Source: JBBRLA01 sp038231615 (GTDB lineage: Bacteria > Myxococcota_A > Polyangia > Palsa-1104 > JAEUJZ01). From it: 12,496 nt of DNA. The notes beneath the pieces are model-generated. The model searched no databases and had not been told where the DNA came from. It saw nothing but the letters and a program-made list of their open reading frames with translations. This document shows positions 1 to 10,857 of the stretch, piece by piece (the first letter of the stretch is position 1; each line of letters opens with the position of its first letter). A program made the translations under genes and the position numbers. The stretch is taken from contig JBBRLA010000203.1 in NCBI GenBank assembly GCA_038231615.1, forward strand, positions 1-12,496. Reading direction: 5' to 3'.

Positions 1-2022
1 ATTCGTCAGGCGATCTCCCGGGTCGCCCGGCGCCTGCGCCTCCAGGCCGCCCTCACCGGCGCTGTCCAGGGCGCTATCGTCGGCACCGCCGTCCTCGCCG
101 GCGGCCTCGGCCTCTTCCGCGGCGGCGTTCTCTCCCGCCATCAGCTCTCCGCCGTCGCCGTTCTCGCCGCCCTGGCCCTGGTGACCGGCATCCTCCTTGG
201 TGCCCTCCGCCGCATCGAGCCCCTCGTCGTCGCCGGCCGCATCGACCGCAGCCACGATCTCAGCGACCGCATCGGCTCCGCCTGGCAATTTGTCAACACC
301 CTCCCCGGCGATGTCCCCCCCGGCACCTATCTCCTCAGGCAGCTCGCCCTCCACGACGCTGCCCGCCTGGCCCCACAGGTGGTCCCCAAAAGGGCCGCCC
401 CCTGGTACCGCCCTCCACACCTCCTCGTCCTTTGCTGCCTGGTCGCCCTGGTCCCCGTCGCCCTCTTCGCCCGGCTCCCCGGCCGTCCCCGCGTCGCCCC
501 ATCCCCCAATGAACTGGGCCAGCAGACCCTGCGCCTTTACGTCGAGCCCGAGTGGATCGCCCCGGAGCGCGAGGACATCGCCCGCCTGCGCGACGAGGCC
601 AAGAAGAACGGCGACGAAGAGACCCAGGCCGTCGCCGAGGAGATGCAGCGCCTCCTTGACCAGATCGAGCGCGGCGAACTGTCCCGCAAGGAGGCTTTCG
701 ATCGCCTTGCCGAGCTGGAACAGCGCCTCATGAAGGGAAAGGACGGCGCTCTCGAAGAACTCCGCGAGAAGCTGCGCAAGGCCGGCGCCGAGCTGGGGAA
801 GGACAAGCTGGCCAAGGAGCTGGGCCAGGCCCTGGTCAAGGAGGACCTGGCTCAGGCCCAGAAGGAACTGCAACGACTGGCCGCCCGCGCACAGCAGCGC
901 GACGGGCGCGAGCGCAAGGACAAGCAGGACCTGGCCCAGGCCCTGTCCCGCGCCGCCGAGCCCGAGAAGCAGGCCGAAACGTGGCAGGACCGCACAAAAG
1001 ACGAGCAGCGCACCCACGAGGAGCAGGCCCTCCGCGAAGAAGAGCGCCGCCTGAAGAAGCAGCAGCAGGAGAAGCCCGGCGACGAGGAGACCGAACGCCG
1101 CCTGAAGAAGGTCCAGCGTGAACTGGAGCGCCTGGAGCGCGAGAAGCAGGAGCGCGCCGAGGCCCAGCGGGAACTCGAGCGCCTGCAGCGTGACCTGAAG
1201 GAGGCAGCCGAGCAGATGCAGCGCCAGCTCGACAAGATGACCCCCGAGCAGCGCCAGGCCCTTCAGCAACTGGCCAAGGACATGAGCCGCATGCAGGACG
1301 AGGTCCGCAAGCTGCAGAAGAGCGGGGGGCAGGGGCAGGGGCGCGGACAGGCCATGGTCACTCTCGGCTCGTTGAAGCAGGTGCTGCGCCGGGTGGCCCG
1401 TAGCAGCATGGGCCCCGGGCAAGGCCAGGGCCAGTCGGCCCAAGGGCAGAACGGCCAGGGACAGGGAAAGAATGGGCAGGGCCAGAATGGGCAGGGGCAG
1501 GGGCAGGGCCAGGGACAGGGAAAGAATGGGCAGGGCAAAAACCCGATGAAGGATTTTCTCGAACGGGCCAACGGCAAGGGCGGCGACTCTGACGTGCTCG
1601 TCGAGGGCGATGGTTCGGAGAAGGACGGCCAGAGCATGATGATCCTGGGCGAGGGCAACGACCCCGTCATCATCCCCGGCCTAGGCCTCGGCCAGCAGGG
1701 CAACCAAGGCGGCGGTCAGGGCAACCAGAAGCTCGGCGGGGATGGCATCGGCAACGAGCATGACCCCAATCTCCTGGGCGCCCCCAGCCAGCTTGCCAGC
1801 AAGCGCCGCATGACCAAGCTGACCGGCAAGGAGGGCGCCGGTCCCTCCCGCTCCGAGACCATCCTGGGCTCCGCCGAGCGCGGCTTTTCTTCCCAATCCT
1901 ACAAGAAGGTTTATGGCGACTACACCTCGGTCTCCGAGGAAGTCATGTCCAAGGAGCGCGTGCCCCCGGGCTACCGCTTCTACGTAAAACGCTACTTCCA
2001 GCTCATCAAGCCCCGGGAGTGA
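1..2022 (+). CDS. Membrane protein with long coiled coil and Gly/Gln-rich region (5' truncated)
   Basis: The reading frame is open from the first base of the window to a TGA at 2020-2022, so 673 residues are visible and the true start lies upstream. The GTG at 181 is not a credible start because it falls inside a hydrophobic helix. Counting from the first visible codon there are hydrophobic segments at about 18-38, 47-69 and 140-158, then a very charged Glu/Lys/Arg/Gln region (about 185-440) that reads as a long coiled coil, then a GQGQGKNGQG-type low-complexity stretch (about 440-515). The C-terminal 90 residues are more ordered, with LLGAPSQL, GPSRSETI and a VPPGYRFYVKRYFQLIKP tail. Positive charges before the first helix and after the second suggest the coiled coil is periplasmic. 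This looks like the coiled-coil membrane protein found beside MoxR/DUF58/BatA genes; its biochemical role is unknown. It heads the visible operon, probably as a scaffold or partner of the VWA proteins. Family assignment is from memory of such operons, not from a search. Confidence 0.85.
   Translation: MRQAISRVARRLRLQAALTGAVQGAIVGTAVLAGGLGLFRGGVLSRHQLSAVAVLAALALVTGILLGALRRIEPLVVAGRIDRSHDLSDRIGSAWQFVNTLPGDVPPGTYLLRQLALHDAARLAPQVVPKRAAPWYRPPHLLVLCCLVALVPVALFARLPGRPRVAPSPNELGQQTLRLYVEPEWIAPEREDIARLRDEAKKNGDEETQAVAEEMQRLLDQIERGELSRKEAFDRLAELEQRLMKGKDGALEELREKLRKAGAELGKDKLAKELGQALVKEDLAQAQKELQRLAARAQQRDGRERKDKQDLAQALSRAAEPEKQAETWQDRTKDEQRTHEEQALREEERRLKKQQQEKPGDEETERRLKKVQRELERLEREKQERAEAQRELERLQRDLKEAAEQMQRQLDKMTPEQRQALQQLAKDMSRMQDEVRKLQKSGGQGQGRGQAMVTLGSLKQVLRRVARSSMGPGQGQGQSAQGQNGQGQGKNGQGQNGQGQGQGQGQGKNGQGKNPMKDFLERANGKGGDSDVLVEGDGSEKDGQSMMILGEGNDPVIIPGLGLGQQGNQGGGQGNQKLGGDGIGNEHDPNLLGAPSQLASKRRMTKLTGKEGAGPSRSETILGSAERGFSSQSYKKVYGDYTSVSEEVMSKERVPPGYRFYVKRYFQLIKPRE
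1453..1536 (+). repeat. Imperfect GGNCAG repeats with a 30-bp exact direct repeat
   Basis: Inside the Gly/Gln-rich coding stretch a 30-bp unit encoding GQGQGKNGQG occurs exactly at 1453-1482 and again at 1507-1536, in the same frame. The bases between them, and those on both sides (about 1327-1545), are further imperfect 6-bp GGN-CAG units. Both copies stay in frame, so gain or loss of units would change only the length of the low-complexity linker. It is a coding microsatellite-like tract, not a CRISPR or mobile repeat. Confidence 0.9.
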
Positions 2023-2118
2023 GTCCGACAACAGATGACGCCCGCGACAACCAGGCAGACAGAAAAAGCCGGCCCGGGACGTCTTTGACGTGCAGAGAAA
2101 GCCAACCGAGGTCCCCCG
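2023..2118 (+). other. Short intergenic spacer in the operon
   Basis: This 96-bp gap separates the coiled-coil gene from the MoxR gene and is the only real gap in the plus-strand operon. It contains a weak hairpin, ACGTC-TTT-GACGT at 2079-2091 (5-bp stem, 3-base loop), without a T tract. I see no convincing -35/-10 pair. An internal promoter or RNA-processing site could sit here but nothing in the sequence proves it. Confidence 0.5.
2108..2111 (+). promoter_or_regulatory. Ribosome binding site of the MoxR gene
   Basis: GAGG lies 7 bases before the ATG at 2119 and supports that start. A second ATG four bases further on is in a different frame. Confidence 0.6.
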
Positions 2119-3213
<1,095 letters not shown>

Positions 3214-3218
3214 GGCCG

Positions 3219-4165
<947 letters not shown>

Positions 4166-4169
<4 letters not shown>

Positions 4170-6280
4170 GCTTCCTCGGGCTGCCGCTTGTGCCACTGCT
4201 GGCGCTCTTCGCCGGTGCGGCGGGGGTGCTGACGGTGCTCTATCTGCTGCGGCAGCGGCGGCGGCGCATCGAGGTGCCCTTTGCCCGATTGTGGCAGAAG
4301 GTGGCGCGGCAGACCGAGTCCACCACCCTGTGGCAGCGGCTGAAGCGGTGGCTCTCGCTGCTGCTGCTGCTGGTCATCCTGGCACTGCTGGTGGGTTCGC
4401 TGGGGGACCCGCGGCTCTCGTCTTCGGAGAAGGGGCGGACGGTGGCGTTTCTGATCGACGCCACCGCCTCGATGCAGGCGACGATGGGCGACAGCGACGG
4501 CGCGGCCCGAGTGACGCGCATGGATCGGGCCCGGGAGGAGGCACGGCGCCTGATCCGCGGCATGGCGGGGGACGATCTCGGGGTGGTGGTGGTGCTGGAT
4601 GGGCAGCCGGCGCCGGTGGGCGGGCTCACCGGGGACGAGCGGGATCTTCTGTTGCAGGTGGATGGGCTGACCGCCCGGGACGGGCCCGGCGATTTGCCGC
4701 GGGCGTTGCGCCTGTGCGGGGATCTGCTGGCGGGCAGGAAGAACCCGCAAATCGTGCTGATCTCCGACGGCGGTTTTGCTGATGAGGCGCTTTCGGCGGC
4801 GCCCGCGGCGCTTTCGGCCGCGCCCGCGGACCCCTCGGCGGTGGCGCCACGGCTCCTGTATCTGCCCGTGGGGTCGGCGCTGCCGGTGGGGCCGGCCATG
4901 CCGGTGACGCCGATGGGGAATGACGCCCCGGCGGCGTCCGGCGCGTTCGTCGGCAACGTGGCGATCACCGCCTTCTCGGTGCGACGCTATCGTCACAACC
5001 GCCTGAGCTATGAGGTGCTGCTGGAACTGGCGTCCTTCCCGCAGGAGGGCGCCACGCCGCGTCCGGCGCAGGTGGTGCTGGAGCTGCTGCAAGAGGGGGA
5101 GATCGTGGACGTGCAAAAGCTCACCCTGGCGCCGGGGCAAAGGACGCAACGGTTGTACCCGAACCTCTCGGGCTCGGGGCTGCACCTTGAGGCGCGGATT
5201 CACCTTTCGGCGGGGCGCGACCTCTTGCCGCTGGACGACCAGGCCTACGCCCTGCTCCCGGAGCGGCGGCGGCAGCGGGTGCTGCTGGTGACCGGGGGGG
5301 ACCTCTTTCTGGAGGGGGCGCTGCTCTCGGCCAGCGCAGGCGAGGAGAGCCAGCTTCAGATCGACAAGGTGCGGCCCGCGGCCTACGACGGGGCACAGGC
5401 GGCGCGCTACGACGCGGTGATCTTCGACGGGTTCACGCCCAAAGTGGCGCCGGAGACCAACACCCTGTACCTGGGCCCGGAAGGGGAGGGCAGTCCGGTG
5501 CCGATCGCCGAGATGCTAGCCTCGCCCTACATCACCGACGTGGCCCACGACCATCCGCTGCTGCGCTGGGTGACGCTGAAGGACGTGAACGTCAGCCGCA
5601 CGGCGGTGTTCCGTCTGGAACCCGGGGACGTGGCGGTGGCCTCGATGCTGAAGCAGCCGCTGGTGGTGGCCCGGGAGCGGCGTGGGGAAGGGGAGGGTGC
5701 ATTCAAGATGACGCGCACGGTGGTGGTGGGCTTCGATCTGCGCCACAGCGACCTGCCCCTGCGGGTGGCGTTCCCGGTGCTGCTGGTGAATGCGCTCGAC
5801 TGGTTCTCGGGGGACGTGGCGGCGGACGCGCGCAGCTACGCCACCGGGCATACCTGGCGCATCCCGCTTTCCGGGGCGACGGATCGGGCGACGCTGGCCC
5901 TGCCCGATGGCAGCACGGTGCCGGTGCCGGTGCATGACGGGCACGCGCTCTATCACGGTCAGCGGGTGGGGTTTTACGAGCTGCGGCCTGGGGAGACCGG
6001 GCCCAGGCCCGCTGCCGGGTCGTCACCTGCCGCCGGGCGGGTGCTCCTGTCGGCCAATCTGTCCGACCCCACCGAGTCGGCGGTCCGCACCCGGCGGCAG
6101 CTCCGCATCGGCGGGGCCATCGGCGTCAACGGCGTTGGGCGGCGCGAGGGCACGTTGCTGGCGGCGCCGGATATCGGCCGCAGCGCCTTGAAGCGGGAGA
6201 TCTGGCCGTACCTGGTGCTCCTGGGGCTGCTGCTTTTGTGCCTGGAGTGGTGGACCTATCATCGGCGGTGGACGGTCTAG
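4166..6280 (+). CDS. BatA-like membrane protein with VWA domain
   Basis: A 704-residue protein whose start ATG overlaps the DUF58 stop (ATGA); a G-rich run at 4151-4156 is a possible ribosome binding site. The N-terminus matches the BatA/aerotolerance-regulator type: membrane helix at 5-27, RQRRRR loop, VPFARLW, and a second helix at about 63-80. A VWA domain follows (about 90-235), then a long beta-rich region with GNVAITAFSVRR (263-273), and a C-terminal helix at about 680-696. The Arg-rich loop should be cytoplasmic, so the VWA and the rest of the large loop (81-675) should be periplasmic. The metal site is partly degraded: DATAS (98-102) and SDGG (200-203) are present, but where a Thr is expected the sequence is GPGDLPRAL (173-181). 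It is probably a membrane partner of the MoxR/DUF58 pair. The original Bacteroides Bat proteins were linked to oxygen tolerance; that function should not be assumed here. Confidence 0.88.
4787..4828 (+). repeat. 21-bp tandem duplication encoding ALSAAPA twice
   Basis: Two adjacent 21-bp units (4787-4807 and 4808-4828) differ by one base and both encode ALSAAPA. They sit just after the SDGG strand of the VWA domain, in an Ala/Pro-rich loop. This is a recent in-frame duplication in a surface loop. Confidence 0.88.
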
Positions 6281-9214
6281 ATGGCGAGGCGCGAGACATG
6301 GCGTGGCGGGCTTTTGCTCCTGCTGACCGGGCTGGGGTCGGCGGCGATCGCCGTGGCCGTGCTGGCGCTTGTGCGGCATCGGGACGGGCTGAGCTTCTCT
6401 TTGTGGCATCACACGCTGGAGGTCCGCGAGCCGCGGGCGTTCCTTTTGGCGCTGTGCCTGCCCTGGGTGGGGCTGGGGGTGAGCGCATCGTTGACCGACA
6501 TGTCCCTGCCACAGCGTCTGTTGCAGGCCGCCTGCCGATCCCTGCTGCTGCTGGTCCTGTGCCTGGGGCTTTCCCGCCCCGCGCTGCAAGGGAATCGGCA
6601 GACGGTGTCGCTGGTGGCGCTGGTGGATGTTTCCGACTCGATGACCGACTCGCAGGTGGCCGCCGCCGCGGCTCTGGTCGAGGACCTGCGCCAGACCAGC
6701 GCCGCCAAGGGCGACGAGCTGCACGTCATCGCCTTCGCCACGCGCCCCCGGGTGGTGCCGCTGCCCCCGCCGGGGACCGCCCTGCCGCCGTTGCGCCCCA
6801 AAGGGCCGGCGGCAAAAATCACCACCGATGGCACCGATGTGCAGGCGGCGATGCAATTGGCCTATGGGCTCTTCTCGCCGGGGAACCTGCCGCGGCTGCT
6901 CCTGCTCTCTGACGGCGACGAGACGGAGGGGGACCTTTTGGCCGAGGCGCAGGCCGCCCACCGCCGGGGGGTGCGCCTGTCGTTCCACCCGCTGCCGAGG
7001 CCCAAGGACCACGACGACGAGGTGCTGGTCCGCGAACTGCGCCTGGTTGGCGACGAGGGCGGCGGGGAAGTGCGGGTGGGCGCGCCGTTCACGCTTCTGG
7101 CCGAGGTCTACGCCAGCGCCCCGCAGCGGGTGCGGGCGACGCTGTACAAAGATGGCGCCGAGAACCCCGGCGACGGCCACCGCGACATCGACCTGGGCCA
7201 GGGGAAGAACCTCCTGCGCTTCCGCAGCGAGGCGAAGACCGCCGGCTATGCCAGCTACCGCGTCCTGCTCTCGCCCCCCGGGGTCGAGCCGGGCCAGCCG
7301 GCGCCGCCCCTGCGCGACCGGTTTTCCGGGAACAACCAGGCGCTGCTCTCCCTGTCGATCAAGGGACGCCCGCACATCCTGTACATCGAGGGGGAGCCGG
7401 CGTCCAAGGGCTATCTGGAACGGGCGCTCACGCGGGAAAACATCGACGTCGAGACGCGCAATCCGTACGGGCTGCCTTCGTCGGCGCGGGAGCTGGCGAA
7501 GTTCGACCTGGTGTTGCTCTCCGACGTGCCGTCCACCCTGGTGAGCCAGGCGCAGATGGCCGCCATCGAGGGCTATGTCCGCGACCTGGGCGGCGGCTTC
7601 GTCATGACCGGCGGCGAGAACAGCTTTGGATCGGGGGGCTATCAGGGCACGCTGATCGAGAAGATCCTGCCGGTGCGCTTCGAGCAGGAAAAGAAGCGCG
7701 ACCAGCCATCGCTGGCGCTGGTGTTGTGCATCGATCGGTCGGGCTCGATGAACGGGCCCAAGCTGGAACTGGCCAAGGACGCGGCGCGGGCCACGGCGGA
7801 ACTTTTGGCCCCGGACGACCTGATCGGGGTCATTGCCTTCGACAGCCAGGCGGTGCCGCTGGTGCGCTTGCAGCGGGCGCAAAACCGGGTGCGCATCAGC
7901 ACCGATATCTCGCGGCTGCAAGCGGGGGGCGGGACGCAGATCCTGCCGCCGCTGCAGGAGGCCTATCAGGAGCTGTCCGGCGTGGCGGCGAAGATCAAGC
8001 ACGTGATTCTGCTGACCGATGGACAGGCGGAGTATCAGGGCATCCTGGAACTGGTCGACACCATGGTCGAGAACAAGATCACCGTGTCGGCGGTGGGGGT
8101 GGGCACCGGGGCGGACCAGACGCTGCTGACGGCCATCGCCGAACATGGCGGGGGGCGGTTTTACTTCACCCAGGACGCGACATCGATCCCCAAGATCTTC
8201 ACCAAGGAGACCACGCAGGTGGCGCGCTCGGCGCTGGTGGAGGACGCGGTGCGGGTGGTGGTCAGCAAGCGGGTAGAGATGCTCGACGGCACCGGCATCG
8301 AGGGGGCGCCGCCGCTGCGGGGTTACGTGGCGACCAAGCCGAAGCCGCTGAGCGAGACCCTTCTTTCATCGAACCTGGGGGAGCCGATCCTGTCGCGCTG
8401 GCGCCTGGGCCTGGGGCAAGCAGTGGCCTTCACCAGCGATGTGAAGAACCGCTGGGCGGTGGACTGGCTGCGCTGGCCGGGCTATGGGCGGTTCTTCGCG
8501 CAGATGGTGCGATCCAGCATGCGCCACGACCCGCGGACGCGGGGCAATGGATATGATCTGACCGCCACCGTCTTCTCGCCCAAGGTGCATGTGACGGTGG
8601 ACGCAGTCTCGGGGGACGATCGCTTTGTCTCGGGCCTGGTGACCACTCTGGAGGTGATCGCCCCGGCGCTGGGCCAGGGCCAGGGGATGCCGCCGGGAGC
8701 GGGGAACGGCGGGACGCCTGGATCGGGGGACGTGCCGGGCAAAGGGACGCGGTCGCGGCTGATCGACGTAAAGGTCGCCAGCGTGCCGATGTCGCAGACG
8801 GCGCCGGGCCGCTACGAGGCGGAGGTGACTCTGCGGGAGCATGGCGCGTACCTTTTGCGAGCGGTGCACCGCGCCCCGGTGCCCAGAGAGGCGGACGCGG
8901 AGGTGGGCTCGGGTGCTGCGGTGGCCGGCGCGGTGGGGCCGATCGTAGCGGAGTCGTGGGGTTCGGTGGCGTTGTCTTACTCCCGGGAGTACCTGGCGCT
9001 GCCGCCGGACAGCGCGCTCCTGTCCCGCGCGGCGCAGGCATCGGGCGGCAAAGAGGTGGCCTCGGCGGCGGAGGCGCTGGACCCGGGCGACGAGCGCATC
9101 GAGTTTCTGCGGGAGCTATGGCCGTATCTCCTGGGCCTTTCGGTGGGGCTGCTGCTGCTGGACGTGGCCCTGCGGCGGGTGCGGCTCTTTGGCTATCGGC
9201 CGCTCTCCCTATGA
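6281..9214 (+). CDS. Membrane protein with two VWA domains flanking a GATase-like domain
   Basis: A 977-residue protein starting one base after the previous stop; no strong ribosome binding site is seen, so coupled translation is likely. There are three N-terminal hydrophobic helices (about 9-31, 52-70, 84-98) and one at the C-terminus (946-962). VWA-1 (about 108-240) has DVSDS (116-120), GTD with Thr185, and SDGDE (210-214). A class-I glutamine-amidotransferase-like fold follows (about 362-465: HILYIEGEP, GGGFVMTGGENSFG). VWA-2 (about 477-645) has DRSGS (485-489), Thr552 and TDG (579-581). Both metal sites look complete. The amidotransferase-like domain has no cysteine, so it cannot be a glutaminase. 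A Gly/Pro-rich loop (797-823) precedes a beta-rich C-terminal region. With a basic N-terminus and a basic tail after the last helix, the large middle part should be periplasmic. Similar VWA/GATase-like membrane proteins occur in MoxR operons; this is the last gene of this one. Confidence 0.9.
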   Translation: MARRETWRGGLLLLLTGLGSAAIAVAVLALVRHRDGLSFSLWHHTLEVREPRAFLLALCLPWVGLGVSASLTDMSLPQRLLQAACRSLLLLVLCLGLSRPALQGNRQTVSLVALVDVSDSMTDSQVAAAAALVEDLRQTSAAKGDELHVIAFATRPRVVPLPPPGTALPPLRPKGPAAKITTDGTDVQAAMQLAYGLFSPGNLPRLLLLSDGDETEGDLLAEAQAAHRRGVRLSFHPLPRPKDHDDEVLVRELRLVGDEGGGEVRVGAPFTLLAEVYASAPQRVRATLYKDGAENPGDGHRDIDLGQGKNLLRFRSEAKTAGYASYRVLLSPPGVEPGQPAPPLRDRFSGNNQALLSLSIKGRPHILYIEGEPASKGYLERALTRENIDVETRNPYGLPSSARELAKFDLVLLSDVPSTLVSQAQMAAIEGYVRDLGGGFVMTGGENSFGSGGYQGTLIEKILPVRFEQEKKRDQPSLALVLCIDRSGSMNGPKLELAKDAARATAELLAPDDLIGVIAFDSQAVPLVRLQRAQNRVRISTDISRLQAGGGTQILPPLQEAYQELSGVAAKIKHVILLTDGQAEYQGILELVDTMVENKITVSAVGVGTGADQTLLTAIAEHGGGRFYFTQDATSIPKIFTKETTQVARSALVEDAVRVVVSKRVEMLDGTGIEGAPPLRGYVATKPKPLSETLLSSNLGEPILSRWRLGLGQAVAFTSDVKNRWAVDWLRWPGYGRFFAQMVRSSMRHDPRTRGNGYDLTATVFSPKVHVTVDAVSGDDRFVSGLVTTLEVIAPALGQGQGMPPGAGNGGTPGSGDVPGKGTRSRLIDVKVASVPMSQTAPGRYEAEVTLREHGAYLLRAVHRAPVPREADAEVGSGAAVAGAVGPIVAESWGSVALSYSREYLALPPDSALLSRAAQASGGKEVASAAEALDPGDERIEFLRELWPYLLGLSVGLLLLDVALRRVRLFGYRPLSL
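9193..9214. other. Overlapping convergent gene ends
   Basis: The plus-strand TGA (9212-9214) lies beyond the minus-strand TAG (read on the complement of 9193-9195), so the last seven codons of the two operons overlap by 22 bp on opposite strands. There is no space for an intergenic terminator, and I see no stem-loop with a T tract in either direction close by. Transcripts of the two operons may overlap antisense to one another. Confidence 0.85.
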
Positions 9215-10857
9215 CCGCTGCGCCGCGTGATCCGGGCGGCCAGCATCGCCGTCCGGTCCAGCGCCGCTAGCGCCCGGTTCAGCACCAGGGCCGCGTCCCG
9301 ACCGCCCTGCGCCGTACCTTCCACGACCAGCCGGGCGCTGGCGCAGAGGCGCAGCGCACTCAAGGGCAGGTCCGCGCGGTGGCCGCACGCCACCGGCTGT
9401 CCCAGATGGCAGCGCCAGCGCGCCTGCTCGCCGAGCGACTCCGAAAGGTCCGAATCGCGGTGGCTGGACAGGTCCGCCTGAAGCAACTGATAGACCCGTG
9501 AGGTCAGCTCGGGGGACAGGGGCACCTTCTCGGACCGGTGTTCGGGATGGACCAGTAGAAAAGGAAATATCGTGGGGATCTGATCCCAACTCGTAGTGTC
9601 GATAAACGGCACTCCGCTTCGCTGCGCGCTGTCGGAGATGCACGGACGGCGATCGAGGTCCGTGCGCGATAGCGGATCGAAGAGGGGATGGCTCGCCAGC
9701 TTCTCATCGACTGCATGGGCGAACGCCCGCAGGAAGCCGGCGACTGCCTCCTCCGGCACCGCGCGAAAGGCCCGCAGTTCCTGCAAGGCTGCTTCCCAGC
9801 GCAGGATCAGCCCGAAGTTGGCGACGGGATCGAGTCCTTTTGCCCCGCCCCAGTCAGAAGGCCAGTCGGCCCGGGCGGAGTAGGCCGAAAGGGCCGGTGA
9901 GAGGGGTCGCCGCCGCCGCCACGGGGCGCTCGAGGCGGGGATCAGCAGCGCCCCGCAGAAGGACGGCCCGCCCAAAAACTTCGAGCCGGTCAGCGCCACC
10001 ATGAAGTCGTGTCGTAGATAGGCCCGCAAGGTGGACGGCGCGATCCGGAACTGGCAGGCATCGACCAGCACATCGATGCAACCCGAGAGCTTGCGCTTCA
10101 GCCTCAAGGCGCAGGCCGGGCTGGGGGCGATGCCGCCGGTCTTGCATCCGTCCACCACGACCAGAAGGACGCGCCATCCCGCGGCGGCGGCGGCGGTTGC
10201 CCGGGCCTCGGCATCGGCATCGATGGCCTCCGAGGATCGCGGCGAGCCGCCATCGACCCGCATCGGCACCGTCGCGATCTCCACGGGAGCGGCGCCGGGG
10301 ATGCGGGTGCCGGCAACCACCGGTCTTCCCAAGGGCGAGAGGGAGCTGAAGTGAAGGCCGCTCAGGGCGTCGGAGACGCCGGCCCCGGTCTCTTGTGGGT
10401 CCACCATCAAAGCCAGCGTGGGTGACGGCCCCCCTTCCCCGGCGAGCTGCGCGGCGAAAAGGTGCAGATCCGTGCCCGATGCCGCCAAGACGACGTCCGC
10501 GTCCGTGTCCGCCACGCCGCACAGGAGCATCAGTTCCCGGCGGACGCGCGCGGTCTCCCGTTCATAGGTGACGGCGGCGGGTTCGGTGCGGGCGGCAGAG
10601 AGGATTCGGTCGCGAAGCCGATCCGCCGCGGCAAATCCCTGGGCTGACACAATCGACGACGTGGACGATCCGAAGGCCATCACCTCGGGGTCCGGAAACG
10701 GCCGGCAGCCATACCGGTTCAGTCCCCGATCCGCATCCGGCACGATGCGCGCATCGCCGCCCTGGGTCAGAAGATCCTCGGTGGGCGGAAGCGGGCCCCG
10801 CTTCTTGACGCGCGCCGGGGCCGGGGCGCTTGGCGAGTCAATTCCGGTTTCGGCCAT
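9193..10857 (-). CDS. Class-V-fold PLP-dependent enzyme (aminotransferase/desulfurase-like), unknown substrate
   Basis: A 554-residue protein if it starts at the ATG whose first base is 10857 (MAETGID); CAGG lies 9 bases upstream. Longer in-frame starts would extend further into the preceding gene. The PLP-binding pattern of fold-type-I class V enzymes is visible: SGT (128-130, phosphate side), DACQ (Asp266 and Gln269, ring contacts) and TGSKFLGGP (Lys293, the predicted Schiff-base lysine). CHLGQPV (483-489) and LRLCASARLVVEG (502-514) form a C-terminal domain. It is longer than typical class V enzymes (about 400 residues); the extra length is an N-terminal region of about 90 residues, Pro/Arg-rich at first, and an extended C-terminus. 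The reaction (transamination, lyase or desulfurase) cannot be told. Its start overlaps the upstream ATP-grasp gene by 20 bp, so the two are probably co-translated. Confidence 0.85.
   Translation of the reverse strand: MAETGIDSPSAPAPARVKKRGPLPPTEDLLTQGGDARIVPDADRGLNRYGCRPFPDPEVMAFGSSTSSIVSAQGFAAADRLRDRILSAARTEPAAVTYERETARVRRELMLLCGVADTDADVVLAASGTDLHLFAAQLAGEGGPSPTLALMVDPQETGAGVSDALSGLHFSSLSPLGRPVVAGTRIPGAAPVEIATVPMRVDGGSPRSSEAIDADAEARATAAAAAGWRVLLVVVDGCKTGGIAPSPACALRLKRKLSGCIDVLVDACQFRIAPSTLRAYLRHDFMVALTGSKFLGGPSFCGALLIPASSAPWRRRRPLSPALSAYSARADWPSDWGGAKGLDPVANFGLILRWEAALQELRAFRAVPEEAVAGFLRAFAHAVDEKLASHPLFDPLSRTDLDRRPCISDSAQRSGVPFIDTTSWDQIPTIFPFLLVHPEHRSEKVPLSPELTSRVYQLLQADLSSHRDSDLSESLGEQARWRCHLGQPVACGHRADLPLSALRLCASARLVVEGTAQGGRDAALVLNRALAALDRTAMLAARITRRSGHRESGR

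Noticed and set aside
197..733. Ser/Pro/Ala-rich open frame overlapping the coiled-coil gene
   Set aside because: It is a shifted frame of the C-ending codons of the real gene and shows no domain.
1327..1545. Repeat tract as a CRISPR array or mobile-element end
   Set aside because: The units are in-frame coding hexamers without spacers of constant length or inverted ends.
2079..2091. Hairpin ACGTC-TTT-GACGT as a terminator
   Set aside because: The stem is only 5 bp and no T tract follows; it is at most a weak structure in the spacer.
6023..8146. A 707-codon open frame on the minus strand opposite the two membrane VWA genes
   Set aside because: It is rich in His, Gln and Arg with no recognisable domain, lies fully opposite two well-supported VWA genes, and is the expected by-product of G-ending codons on the plus strand.
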